A stretch of DNA of 64,000 bases, from positions 80,771 through 144,770 of the forward strand of contig JALHPF010000011.1 of the NCBI GenBank assembly GCA_022842595.1, written 5' to 3'. The notes below the pieces were generated by a model. That model did not search any database, was not told the origin of the DNA, and was given only the letters and a program-made list of their open reading frames with translations. The DNA comes from Rubrivivax sp. (GTDB lineage Bacteria > Pseudomonadota > Gammaproteobacteria > Burkholderiales > Burkholderiaceae_C). Made by a program: the position numbers and the translations under genes. Shown here in pieces: positions 1 through 10,242 of this stretch. Position 1 is the first letter of the stretch. The number at the start of each line of letters is the position of its first letter.

Positions 1-153
1 GCCCTGCCCGTCATGCATCGCCTGGGACGCCGGCGCGGCGGCATGCGCTGGCTGCCGCTGGCGGGTGGCTGGACTGGCACGCGCGACCTGCCGGCGCCGC
101 AGGGCAGCACCTTCCAGCAGGCCTGGAAGGCGCGGCAAGGGGCGCGACGATGA
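1..153 (+). CDS. lutB: LutB lactate utilisation iron-sulfur protein, 3' end only
   Basis: This is the last 50 codons of a gene that begins outside the window, read in frame 1 to a TGA at 151-153. The tail has the features expected at the end of LutB/LldF: a Gly-Trp-Thr followed by Arg-Asp-Leu-Pro and Pro, then Thr-Phe and a Trp before the basic end. LutB is the Fe-S subunit of the LutABC complex that oxidises L-lactate to pyruvate in the cytoplasm or at the membrane. Its stop overlaps the ATG of lutC by 4 bases (ATGA), so the two are translationally coupled. The ferredoxin-type cysteines lie upstream and cannot be checked here; the call rests on this tail plus the lutC neighbour. Confidence 0.75.
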   Translation, partial: ALPVMHRLGRRRGGMRWLPLAGGWTGTRDLPAPQGSTFQQAWKARQGARR

Positions 154-791
154 GTGCGTGGCCGACCGGCGGCCGCGAACGCGTGCTCGGGCAGATCCGG
201 CAGTCCCTGGGCCGCGGCGCACTCGCGGCGGCTGAGATTCCCGCATTGCCGGGCAGCGGCCCGCGGCCGGCCTTCAGCGATCCGCTGGTCGATCGCTTCG
301 CGGCCAAGATGCAGGAAAAGGCGGCCACGGTGGAAAGGCTGGCCGGCCTGTCTGACGTGGGCGTTGCCGTGGCGCGCTTCGTGGCGGCAGTGCCCTCAGG
401 CCCGGCCGTGCGCGTCTCAAAGGCCTTGGCTGATATCGCTTGGCCGTCGCAGCTGACGGTGCAGTTCGGTGCGGCGGTGCGCGAAGACGAGACCAGCGTG
501 ACGCCGTGTTTCGCGGCGGTGGCCGAACCGGGCGCCATCGTCACGCTGTCCGGACCCGACACGCCGAGCACGCTGAACTTCGTGCCGGACACGCACATCG
601 TGATCGTGCACGCCGGCCAGGTGGTTGCGTACTTCGAGGACGTCTGGGCGCAATGGCGCGCCAAAGGTATTCCGATCCCGCGCACGGTCAACGTCATCTC
701 CGGCCCTTCGCGCACGGCCGACATCGAGCAGACCATCCAGCTCGGTGCGCACGGGCCGAGGCGGCTGCACGTCCTGCTCGTCGGACACTGA
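150..791 (+). CDS. lutC: LutC/LldG lactate utilisation protein (LUD domain)
   Basis: This 213-residue protein is a full-length LUD-domain (DUF162) LutC. The family signature near the C-terminus is present: Ser-Gly-Pro-Ser-Arg-Thr-Ala-Asp-Ile-Glu at about 183-192, followed by the Gly-Ala-His-Gly-Pro block and a final hydrophobic strand. LutC is the third component of LutABC, needed for growth on L-lactate. The ATG overlaps the lutB stop. A TRAP transporter and a D-lactate dehydrogenase follow 370 bases downstream, so the region handles both lactate isomers, as the lld locus of Shewanella does. No signal peptide or membrane segment is seen. Confidence 0.92.
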   Translation: MSAWPTGGRERVLGQIRQSLGRGALAAAEIPALPGSGPRPAFSDPLVDRFAAKMQEKAATVERLAGLSDVGVAVARFVAAVPSGPAVRVSKALADIAWPSQLTVQFGAAVREDETSVTPCFAAVAEPGAIVTLSGPDTPSTLNFVPDTHIVIVHAGQVVAYFEDVWAQWRAKGIPIPRTVNVISGPSRTADIEQTIQLGAHGPRRLHVLLVGH

Positions 792-1160
792 TCTTGCGCC
801 GTTAGGCGCTGGTGGACAACGCGCCGTGGCCGTTCCGCCGCCAAAGTGCGGGATTGCCCAGGGGCAGACGGTCGCAGAAGCTGACGTGGATCAATTCAGT
901 GGTCGTACCGTATGGCGAGCATGCGCTGCGGGTACTGAATGCAATTCAGGAGACAAAAGCAGTAGGCATCGGATTGCTGGCCCTGCTGGCCTTTTCACCC
1001 ACCGGCCTGGTCAGCGGCCACCGTGGCAATCCGCTGGAGAGATTCGACGACCCCGTCAAGCTGAGTTTTACGAGCCAACCCGAACAAGCGCCTCAGTGAA
1101 AGGCACGCCGTCCCGCTGGGCCGGCCCCCATCGATCGTTCGCAACCCGGAGACCTTCCCG
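792..1160. other. Intergenic region upstream of the TRAP transporter operon
   Basis: This 369-base gap separates lutC from the TRAP operon. An open frame at 812-1099 has no recognisable similarity and no convincing ribosome binding site, so I do not call it. The only structured element I see is an FNR-type palindrome at 881-894. The region probably carries the promoter of the dctPQM-dld unit; no clear -35/-10 pair stands out. Confidence 0.5.
881..894. promoter_or_regulatory. FNR-like box upstream of the lactate TRAP operon
   Basis: The sequence CTGACGTGGATCAA fits the FNR/CRP-family pattern (YTGAY-N4-ATCAA) with one weaker half. It lies about 270 bases before the dctP ATG, which is further than for the other boxes in this window, so function here is less certain. 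Confidence 0.35.
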
Positions 1161-2222
1161 ATGAAATCTGTTGTCATCCCCCTCAAGAGATTCGCACTGG
1201 CCGCCACCGTTGTCGTGGCCGCCGCGCCGGCCGCAGCGCAGGAGACCGTTCGCTGGGGCATCCCCATGGCCTTCGGGTCCAACCTCACGGCGCTGGGCGA
1301 CACCATGCCCTGGGTGTCGGAACAACTGAAGAAGATCTCCGGCGGCACTGTCAACCTGCAGATCTTCGAGCCCGGCAAGCTGGTGCCGGCCCTGGGCATC
1401 TTCGAAGCCGTGTCCACCGGCAAGGTCGAGGCCGGTTACAGCTGGATGGGCTATGAATCAGGCAAGGTGGCGGCATCGCAGCTGTTCGGAGCCGTGCCCT
1501 TCGGCATGGAGTCGCCGCAGTTCGCCGCCTGGATCTTCTTCGGCGGTGGCGACGCGCTGCTGAAGGAGACCTTCAAGCCGCACAACATCTACCCGATCTT
1601 CTGCGGCTCGATCAGCCCCGAGGCGGCGGGCTGGTTCCGCAAGGAAATCAAGACCCCGGACGACCTGAAGGGTCTGAAATTCCGCGCTGCCGGGCTGGGC
1701 GGCAAGATCTACCAGAAGGTCGGCGCCACGGTGACCATGTTGCCGGGCGGTGAGCTCTTCCAGGCGCTCGAGAAGGGCGTGCTCGACGGCACCGAGTTTT
1801 CGCTGCCCACGGTCGATGACCAGCTCGGCTTCGACAAGGTGGCCAAGAACTACTACCTGCCGGGTTGGCACCAGCCGTCCACCAACCAGTTCCTCTACGT
1901 CAGCATGGCCGCATGGACGAAGCTGAGGCCGCAGACGCAGGCGCAGATCGAGACCACCTGCACCGCCGGCGTGACCATGGCGCTGGCCAAGGCCGAGGCG
2001 CTGCAAGGCGAGATGCTGGCCAAGTTCAAGAAGGAAGGCGTCACGCTGCGCCAGTTCAGCAAGCCGCTGCTCGACGCGTTCTCGAAAGCCGCGAAGGAAG
2101 TGCTGGCCGAAGAGTCGGCCAAGGACCCGATGTTCAAGAAGGTCGCCGACAGCATGGCCGCGTTCCAGGAAAAGAACCGCGAGTGGCACAACCTGGGTTA
2201 CCTGCCGCGCGACCACAAGTGA
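1161..2222 (+). CDS. TRAP transporter periplasmic substrate-binding protein (DctP family), probably lactate or 2-oxo acids
   Basis: This 353-residue protein starts with a Sec signal peptide: basic n-region with Lys2, Lys9 and Arg10, a hydrophobic core, and probable cleavage after Ala26 before Gln-Glu-Thr. The mature part is a DctP-family TRAP binding protein. It has the conserved Lys-Phe-Arg at about 173-175, whose Arg contacts the substrate carboxylate. The Pro-Gly-Trp-His-Gln-Pro block at about 234-239 resembles the TakP/lactate-binding subgroup. It delivers ligand from the periplasm to the DctQM permease encoded next. Placement between lutC and dld makes lactate the best guess; 2-oxo acids are an alternative. 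AAA/GAG-rich coding is typical, and nothing looks damaged. Confidence 0.9.
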   Translation: MKSVVIPLKRFALAATVVVAAAPAAAQETVRWGIPMAFGSNLTALGDTMPWVSEQLKKISGGTVNLQIFEPGKLVPALGIFEAVSTGKVEAGYSWMGYESGKVAASQLFGAVPFGMESPQFAAWIFFGGGDALLKETFKPHNIYPIFCGSISPEAAGWFRKEIKTPDDLKGLKFRAAGLGGKIYQKVGATVTMLPGGELFQALEKGVLDGTEFSLPTVDDQLGFDKVAKNYYLPGWHQPSTNQFLYVSMAAWTKLRPQTQAQIETTCTAGVTMALAKAEALQGEMLAKFKKEGVTLRQFSKPLLDAFSKAAKEVLAEESAKDPMFKKVADSMAAFQEKNREWHNLGYLPRDHK

Positions 2223-2290
2223 TCCTGCAGCGCTGATCCTAAAGACCGAACCCGCGCCGGCACTCGCCGGCGCGCAGGGAGAGACACGAC

Positions 2291-2845
2291 ATGGACAACA
2301 CGGCCACCGCGCCAGCGGCTGGACAATCGGGCATCGTCTTGCCCGTCACTTCGTTTTCGCGCGTCGTCGACCGTTTCATCGGCTGGGTGGGCGAGGTGGC
2401 TTCGGCCCTGTGGCTGGTGCTGGTGCTGGTGATCGTCGTGCAGGTCGTGGCACGCTATGCCTTCGGCACCGGGTCGATCGCGATGGAGGAGCTGCAGTGG
2501 CACCTCTACGCCATCGGCTTCATGCTGGGCCTGAGCTTCACCGACATGCGCGAGCGCAACGTGCGCATCGACGTGCTGGCCGAGCGCTTCAGCCAGCGCA
2601 AGCGGCTGTGGATCGAGATGTTCGGCCTGGTGCTGCTGTTCCTGCCGTTCACGATCTTCGTGATGTGGGCCGCCATCCCGTTCTTCTGGTCGTCGTACCA
2701 GCTCAACGAGACCTCGGCCGCCGCCGGCGGCCTACCCTACCGCTGGTTCCTCAAGTCGTTCATCGTCACCGCCTTCGCACTGCTCGTGCTGGTGGGGCTG
2801 AGCCGGCTCACGCGCGTCTGGGCGGCGCTGGCCGCCCGCAATTGA
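2291..2845 (+). CDS. TRAP transporter small permease subunit (DctQ)
   Basis: The 184-residue product has four hydrophobic segments, at roughly 37-57, 70-88, 112-132 and 154-174, as expected for DctQ. The first helices carry the typical pattern ending in Val-Val-Ala-Arg-Tyr, followed by a Glu-Glu-Leu-Gln-Trp motif at about 67-71 that is characteristic of the family. DctQ associates with DctM in the inner membrane. It sits 68 bases after dctP and 25 before dctM, in one operon. A GGGAGAGAC ribosome binding site precedes the ATG. Confidence 0.92.
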   Translation: MDNTATAPAAGQSGIVLPVTSFSRVVDRFIGWVGEVASALWLVLVLVIVVQVVARYAFGTGSIAMEELQWHLYAIGFMLGLSFTDMRERNVRIDVLAERFSQRKRLWIEMFGLVLLFLPFTIFVMWAAIPFFWSSYQLNETSAAAGGLPYRWFLKSFIVTAFALLVLVGLSRLTRVWAALAARN

Positions 2846-2870
2846 CATCGTACGGATCGGGTCCACCACC

Positions 2871-4241
2871 ATGCTGCCGTTCTACGAGTACCTCTCGATC
2901 GCCTTGATGGTGACCTTCATCCTGGCGCTGTTCACCGGCTATCCGGTGGCCTGGCTGCTGGCCGGGCTGTCGTTGATCTTCGCTGCGCTGGGCATCACGC
3001 TGGGCCAGGAGTTCGGCTTCGATACCTTCCTGATGACGAACTGGGCCAAGGTCGGCGGGATCATCGACCGCTTCGACGCGATCATGTCGAACTGGGTGCT
3101 GGTCTCGCTGCCGATGTTCGTCTACATGGGCCTGATGCTCGACCGCTCGGGCGTTGCAGACACCATGATGCGCAACTTCGTCAAGGTCTTCGGCGGCATC
3201 CGCGGCGGTCTGGGCCTGACCGTGGTCGTGATCGGCATCCTGCTGGCCGCCTCGACAGGCATCGTCGGTGCATCCGTGGTGCTGCTGGCCATGCTGGCCA
3301 TGCCGATCATGCTGCAGCACAACTATTCCAAGGCGGTGGCCTCGGGCGTGATCGCGGCCTCGGGCACCCTGGGCATCCTGATCCCGCCGTCGATCATGCT
3401 GGTGCTGATGGCCGACCAGGTGTCGGTGTCGGTGGGTGACCTGTTTGCCGGCGCGATGATCCCCGGCGTCGGCCTGGGCGTGCTCTACATGATCTTCCTG
3501 GTGGTGCTGGGTTTCGTGCGGCCCGACCTGGTGCCGCCGCGGCCGGACGACGCCGAGAAACTGACGCTCCGCCAGGTCGGCATCGCCTTCCTGTCCACGC
3601 TGCCGACCTTCGGGTTGATCCTGGTAGTGCTGGGCAGCATCTTCTTCGGCATCGCGACGCCCACCGAGGCCTCGGGGCTGGGCGCCGCCGGAGCCATCCT
3701 GCTGGCGGCAGCCAACCGCAAGCTGAGCTGGAGCGTCATCCGCCAGGTGGGCATCGAGACCACGCTCACCACCAGCTTCATCTTCGCCATCTTCATCGGC
3801 GCCACAGTCTTCGCCTACGTGCTGCGTTTGATCGGCGGTGACGAGCTGATCGCGGAATTCTTCAAGGGCCTGGGCCTGGGGCCCACCGGGCTGGTGCTGG
3901 TGGTGCTCCTGGTGGTTTTCATCGCCGGCTTCTTCCTCGACTGGTTCGAGATCGTGCTCATCGTCCTGCCGCTGCTGGCACCGGTGATCAAGCTCGCCGG
4001 CGTCGACATGACCTGGTTCCTGATCCTGATCGCGCTGATGCTGCAGACCTCCTTCCTCACGCCGCCGGTGGGCTTCTCGCTCTTCTACTTGAAGGGTGTG
4101 GTACCCAAGGAGGTGACGATCATGGATATCTACGTCGGCATCATCCCGTTCGTGCTGCTGCAGCTGCTGATGGTGGCCGCGTGCTTCATGATCCCGGGCC
4201 TCATCACCTGGCTGCCCAAGCAGATGTACGGCGGCGGTTGA
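2871..4241 (+). CDS. TRAP transporter large permease subunit (DctM)
   Basis: This 456-residue, strongly hydrophobic protein has about 12 predicted membrane segments and belongs to the DctM/ion-transporter superfamily. Visible family features are the Gly-Thr-Leu-Gly-Ile-Leu-Ile-Pro-Pro-Ser motif near residue 165-174 and a Thr-Pro-Thr-Glu-Ala-Ser-Gly-Leu-Gly-Ala motif near 264-273. The second is repeated in weaker form near the C-terminus (Leu-Thr-Pro-Pro-Val-Gly). DctM carries out sodium-coupled uptake of the ligand handed over by the binding protein. It completes a dctP-dctQ-dctM set of normal length and order. Confidence 0.94.
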   Translation: MLPFYEYLSIALMVTFILALFTGYPVAWLLAGLSLIFAALGITLGQEFGFDTFLMTNWAKVGGIIDRFDAIMSNWVLVSLPMFVYMGLMLDRSGVADTMMRNFVKVFGGIRGGLGLTVVVIGILLAASTGIVGASVVLLAMLAMPIMLQHNYSKAVASGVIAASGTLGILIPPSIMLVLMADQVSVSVGDLFAGAMIPGVGLGVLYMIFLVVLGFVRPDLVPPRPDDAEKLTLRQVGIAFLSTLPTFGLILVVLGSIFFGIATPTEASGLGAAGAILLAAANRKLSWSVIRQVGIETTLTTSFIFAIFIGATVFAYVLRLIGGDELIAEFFKGLGLGPTGLVLVVLLVVFIAGFFLDWFEIVLIVLPLLAPVIKLAGVDMTWFLILIALMLQTSFLTPPVGFSLFYLKGVVPKEVTIMDIYVGIIPFVLLQLLMVAACFMIPGLITWLPKQMYGGG

Positions 4242-4298
4242 CCGCAGAGCGGCGACCGGCTGCCTGGCCTGGCCTTGACGTATGGAGAGCCGGACACG

Positions 4299-7130
<2,832 letters not shown>

Positions 7131-7185
7131 CGATCACGCCGCCGCACTTGCACCATCCGAAGCCGTGGCCATCCACCAACGACGG

Positions 7186-7202
7186 AGCCCGCGCGCCGGG
7201 CT
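7186..7202. terminator. Hairpin between convergent genes
   Basis: AGCCCG (7186-7191) and CGGGCT (7197-7202) form a perfect 6-bp GC stem with a 5-base loop. It lies in the 85-base gap between the ends of dld and the convergent cytochrome gene, and could terminate both. No T-run follows, so this is a structural guess. Confidence 0.35.
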
Positions 7203-7215
7203 GCGCCCGCCCGGC

Positions 7216-7623
7216 TCAGGGCTTCAGCGTCAGCAGCCAGCTGATGATGTTGGCCTTCTCGGCCGCGGTGCACTCGCGGCCGACCACGTCACGGCAGTTC
7301 ACGCGGAACCAGAACTCGACTTTCGACGCGTCGGTGAATCGCTGAGGATTGGCGGCCGGGGCCAAAGGTGCGATGGGCTTTTCGGTGACCTGGTCGCGAC
7401 CTTGCTTCACTGGCACAGGGCCATGGCAGGAAGAACACTTCAAGCCGAGATCACGACCGAAGTCGGTGTTGAACAATCGCTGGCCTTGTGCCGGATCCAC
7501 GGGCGTACCCGCCTTGGCGCTGTAGGCCGCGAGCAACTCCGCGGGTGCAGCGGCCTGGGCCGCGAACGGCAATATCAGCGCGGCGAGCATCCAGGCCGCG
7601 GCTCGAGAGGGCTGTACGCTCAT
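7216..7623 (-). CDS. SHP-like monoheme cytochrome c (DUF1924)
   Basis: This 135-residue exported protein has a signal peptide ending near Ala-Gln-Ala-Ala at residue 24. One heme motif, Cys-Ser-Ser-Cys-His, lies at about 63-67. The fold and downstream signature match DUF1924, the family of the sphaeroides heme protein (SHP). In SHP the sixth iron ligand is an Asn next to a disulfide; here an Arg-Val-Asn-Cys stretch near 107-110 and a second Cys about nine residues on fit that. SHP binds O2, NO and other small ligands in the periplasm. The usual partner genes (diheme cytochrome, b-type cytochrome) are not adjacent. An FNR-like box lies 57 bases upstream of the start, suggesting anaerobic induction. 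Confidence 0.8.
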   Translation of the reverse strand: MSVQPSRAAAWMLAALILPFAAQAAAPAELLAAYSAKAGTPVDPAQGQRLFNTDFGRDLGLKCSSCHGPVPVKQGRDQVTEKPIAPLAPAANPQRFTDASKVEFWFRVNCRDVVGRECTAAEKANIISWLLTLKP

Positions 7624-7679
7624 GAAATCTCCGGGGCATCAAGGTCTTCTGAATTGAAACAGCCTGGCATGGGTACAAC

Positions 7680-7693
7680 TTGACGAGGATCAA
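7680..7693. promoter_or_regulatory. FNR-like box between the SHP-like cytochrome and ccmI-like gene
   Basis: TTGACGAGGATCAA matches TTGAY-N4-ATCAA. Its centre is 63 bases before the leftward cytochrome start and 90 before the rightward CcmI-like start, so it could serve either or both. Confidence 0.6.
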
Positions 7694-7776
7694 CAATGCC
7701 GCCCTCGGGGCGCCCCGGTCTGGCCGCACACGGCCGACCCCGTCGAAACCGCGCCCGTGCGCCTAGAACCTGCCCG

Positions 7777-9021
7777 ATGAACGACACCATCTCTGCGCTG
7801 CGCGCACAACTGCAACAACTCAAGGCCCTCCACAGCGAAGGCAGCCTCAGTGCCGAGGCCTACGACAAGGCCCGGGCGCCGCTGGAGCGCCAGCTGCTGG
7901 ACAGCGTGATGGCGGCCCCGCCGGCCACGCCAGGTGAACCGGCCCAGGCGGACCACCCACGCACACCGGTGCGGCTGACCGCGCTCTTGGGTGTGGCGGT
8001 GCTGGCTCTGGCCGGCGCCGGCTATTGGTGGACCGGATCGCCCGGCGCACCCAGCGCCTCCACGCCCGGCGCCACGCGCTCGGCGGCGGCCACCGACGAC
8101 GGCGTGGCCCCGCCGCACAGCGAAAGCGACAACGAACAGCGGTTCGCGGCCGCCGTGGCCCAGCTCGCCGAGAAGCTGAAGAAGCAGCCCGACAACGCTG
8201 AAGGCTGGGCCATGCTGGCGCGGTCGTACGCACGGCTGGGTCGCCATGCCGAGGCCGTGCCGGCGTACGAGAAAGCAGTGGCACAGAATGGCGGTGATGC
8301 GCGCCTGCTGGCCGATTACGCCGACACGCTGGCGGTCCAGAACAACCGCAGCCTGACCGGCGCGCCGATGAAGCTGGTCGAGCGCGCGCTGAAGATCGAC
8401 CCCAACAGCCCCAAGGCGCTGGCCCTGGCCGGCACGGACGCTTTCGAGCGCAAGGACTTTCCCGTGGCCGTTCGCCTTTGGGAAAAACTGGCCCAGGGAA
8501 TGCCCGCCGACAGCGCGTTCATGCCCGAGTTGCAAAGCAGCATTGCCCAGGCGCGCGAACTGGGCGGCATGCCCAAGGCAGCGACCACGTTCGCCGCTGC
8601 GACCCCTGCCGTCGCCGCACCCGCAACGCCGGCGCCGGCGCCAGCGCCGACGCAAGCCGGCGCAGCGCCGGGGCCTGCCGCGCTTCAGGGCAGCGTGCGC
8701 CTGTCGCCCGCCATGGCCAAGCTGGCGTCGCCGACGGACACGGTGTTCATCTTCGCGCGCGCCGCTGAAGGGCCCCGCATGCCGCTGGCCATCCTGCGCA
8801 TGCAGGTCAAGGACCTGCCGCTGAAGTTCACGCTCGACGACAGCACCGCCATGTCACCGGCCACCCGCTTGTCGCAGCACCCCCGGGTGGTGGTCAGCGC
8901 CCGCGTCAGCAAGAGCGGCCAGGCCACGCCCGCGCCAGGCGACCTGGTCGGCCAGTCGGCCCCGGTGGACAACACGGCCGGGGCCGTGGACATCGAGATC
9001 AACGAACTGGCAAAACCCTGA
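7777..9021 (+). CDS. CcmI/CycH-like cytochrome c biogenesis TPR protein
   Basis: From ATG 7777 the product is 414 residues. An upstream in-frame extension to 7696 would cover the FNR box and adds only Arg/Pro-rich sequence, so I leave it out. A soluble N-terminal helix (about 1-50) precedes a membrane segment at about 69-88. TPR repeats follow (about 110-240), then an Ala/Pro-rich linker, then a beta-rich C-terminal domain of the type found in CcmI/CycH. CcmI holds apocytochromes for heme ligation in the periplasm. Classical CcmI has two N-terminal helices and sits at the end of ccmABCDEFGH; here the protein stands alone beside cytochrome genes, so it may be a dedicated chaperone for the multiheme proteins nearby. 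Confidence 0.75.
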   Translation: MNDTISALRAQLQQLKALHSEGSLSAEAYDKARAPLERQLLDSVMAAPPATPGEPAQADHPRTPVRLTALLGVAVLALAGAGYWWTGSPGAPSASTPGATRSAAATDDGVAPPHSESDNEQRFAAAVAQLAEKLKKQPDNAEGWAMLARSYARLGRHAEAVPAYEKAVAQNGGDARLLADYADTLAVQNNRSLTGAPMKLVERALKIDPNSPKALALAGTDAFERKDFPVAVRLWEKLAQGMPADSAFMPELQSSIAQARELGGMPKAATTFAAATPAVAAPATPAPAPAPTQAGAAPGPAALQGSVRLSPAMAKLASPTDTVFIFARAAEGPRMPLAILRMQVKDLPLKFTLDDSTAMSPATRLSQHPRVVVSARVSKSGQATPAPGDLVGQSAPVDNTAGAVDIEINELAKP

Positions 9022-9022
9022 G

Positions 9023-9442
9023 ATGCCCACGACCACGAACCGTCTTGCGATGTCGCCGCTGCGCCCCATCGCGGCCCTGCTGGCCGGCCTGCTGTGCGCG
9101 CCCCTGACGACTGACGCGCAGGCCCAAGCGCAGTCACAAGTTCAGTCGCGGGGCGAGTTGCTCTACCGCACCCATTGCGCGGAATGCCATTCGTCGCAGA
9201 AGCACTGGCGCGAGAAGAAGACCGTGCACGACTGGCCCAGCCTGCGCGCCCAGGTGACCTTCTGGCAGGCACAGGCCCGGCTGGGATGGGACGACGATGA
9301 CATCACGTCGGTGGCGCGTTACCTGAACGACGCCTTCTACCGTCTGCCACCGCCACCCGAAGCCAATGCGGTTGGCGCGCTGCCTGGCGCGCCTGCGGGC
9401 TCAGCGCTGCTTTCCAGCGCGGGCGTGCCACCGCGGCGCTGA
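9023..9442 (+). CDS. Small monoheme cytochrome c
   Basis: This 139-residue protein begins one base after the stop of the CcmI-like gene. It has a signal peptide (hydrophobic core about 14-28, ending near Ala-Gln-Ala), a single Cys-Ala-Glu-Cys-His heme motif at about 52-56, and a predicted helical remainder. A Pro/Ala-rich tail follows residue 115. An alternative start at Met10 (9050) would give a more standard signal peptide. The role is probably periplasmic electron transfer to or from the neighbouring octaheme reductase; no close named family is recognised. Confidence 0.75.
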   Translation: MPTTTNRLAMSPLRPIAALLAGLLCAPLTTDAQAQAQSQVQSRGELLYRTHCAECHSSQKHWREKKTVHDWPSLRAQVTFWQAQARLGWDDDDITSVARYLNDAFYRLPPPPEANAVGALPGAPAGSALLSSAGVPPRR

Positions 9443-9470
9443 GGCAAGGCCCTGGCGACAGGCCCGCGCC

Positions 9471-10208
9471 TCAGGGCCGGGGCACAGGCAGCGCAAACCG
9501 TAACCGTTTCTCGGCTCGCTCGATGGCGGATTGCAGCGGCGCATGCCGTGGGCTGCCGGGCGGCAGCAGCAGCAGCAGTCGCTTCCAGTAAGCCACGGCG
9601 CTGGCGTAATCCCCGGTCTCCCAGGCGGCGCTGCCGGCCAGGTCCAGTGCCTGCGGATGGCGGCCGTCAAGTTCAAGCGCCTTGAGCAGCAGTCGCTGCG
9701 GCTCGCCAGCAAGGGTGCGGCCCTGCGCCATACCCACGGCCTCGGCATACTCCACCCACACGCCCGCGTCGTTCACGACCTTGGACCGCCCGGCCAGCGC
9801 ACCCTGGAAGGCCACGACCGCAGGCGCGAAGCGCTCGGCCTGCATGTCCAGCCGCGCCTTCAGCACCAGCGCACGCGGGTCGCCAGGCTGCTTCTTCAGA
9901 TGCGCCTGGAGCGTCTGATACAGGGCCTCGGCCGCTTCGCCCGGTGGCGGCAGGCCTTGTTCAAGCAATTGCTCGCTCAGCGCGACACGGTCGCCGCTCA
10001 AGGCATCGGGATTGCCGCGCAGGCCATACAGCCCGAAGACCAGCACCAGCAGCCCCACGCCGACTGCAGCGGTCCAGCGCGGAAACCCAGGCGTCGCGCC
10101 CGCACCGGGCTGCGATGCGGCGCTGCGCCGCAGGCTGCGCCACAAGACCCACAGCACCAGCGCGCTCAGGGCGCTGGCCAGTCCGTAGAACGCCAACTGC
10201 GGATTCAA
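9471..10208 (-). CDS. TPR membrane protein, CcmI/NrfG-like
   Basis: A TTG at 10208 is the only start candidate, 34 bases after the octaheme reductase stop, and gives 245 residues. Two membrane segments (about 5-25 and 47-64) flank a short Arg-rich cytoplasmic loop, which is the CcmI N-terminal layout. TPR-like repeats fill about 90-220. The product looks like the N-terminal and TPR portion of CcmI, without the C-terminal domain found in the neighbouring CcmI-like protein. In nrf operons NrfG, a TPR protein, guides heme attachment to the CXXCK site of NrfA. Cotranscription with the octaheme reductase suggests the same task here, which is inference from position and fold. Confidence 0.72.
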   Translation of the reverse strand: MNPQLAFYGLASALSALVLWVLWRSLRRSAASQPGAGATPGFPRWTAAVGVGLLVLVFGLYGLRGNPDALSGDRVALSEQLLEQGLPPPGEAAEALYQTLQAHLKKQPGDPRALVLKARLDMQAERFAPAVVAFQGALAGRSKVVNDAGVWVEYAEAVGMAQGRTLAGEPQRLLLKALELDGRHPQALDLAGSAAWETGDYASAVAYWKRLLLLLPPGSPRHAPLQSAIERAEKRLRFALPVPRP

Positions 10209-10242
10209 GAGAGCACGCGGCGCGTGGCGTCTACGGTGAATG

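Noticed and set aside
812..1099. 95-codon frame between lutC and dctP
   Set aside because: No ribosome binding site or recognisable feature; it also covers the FNR-like box.
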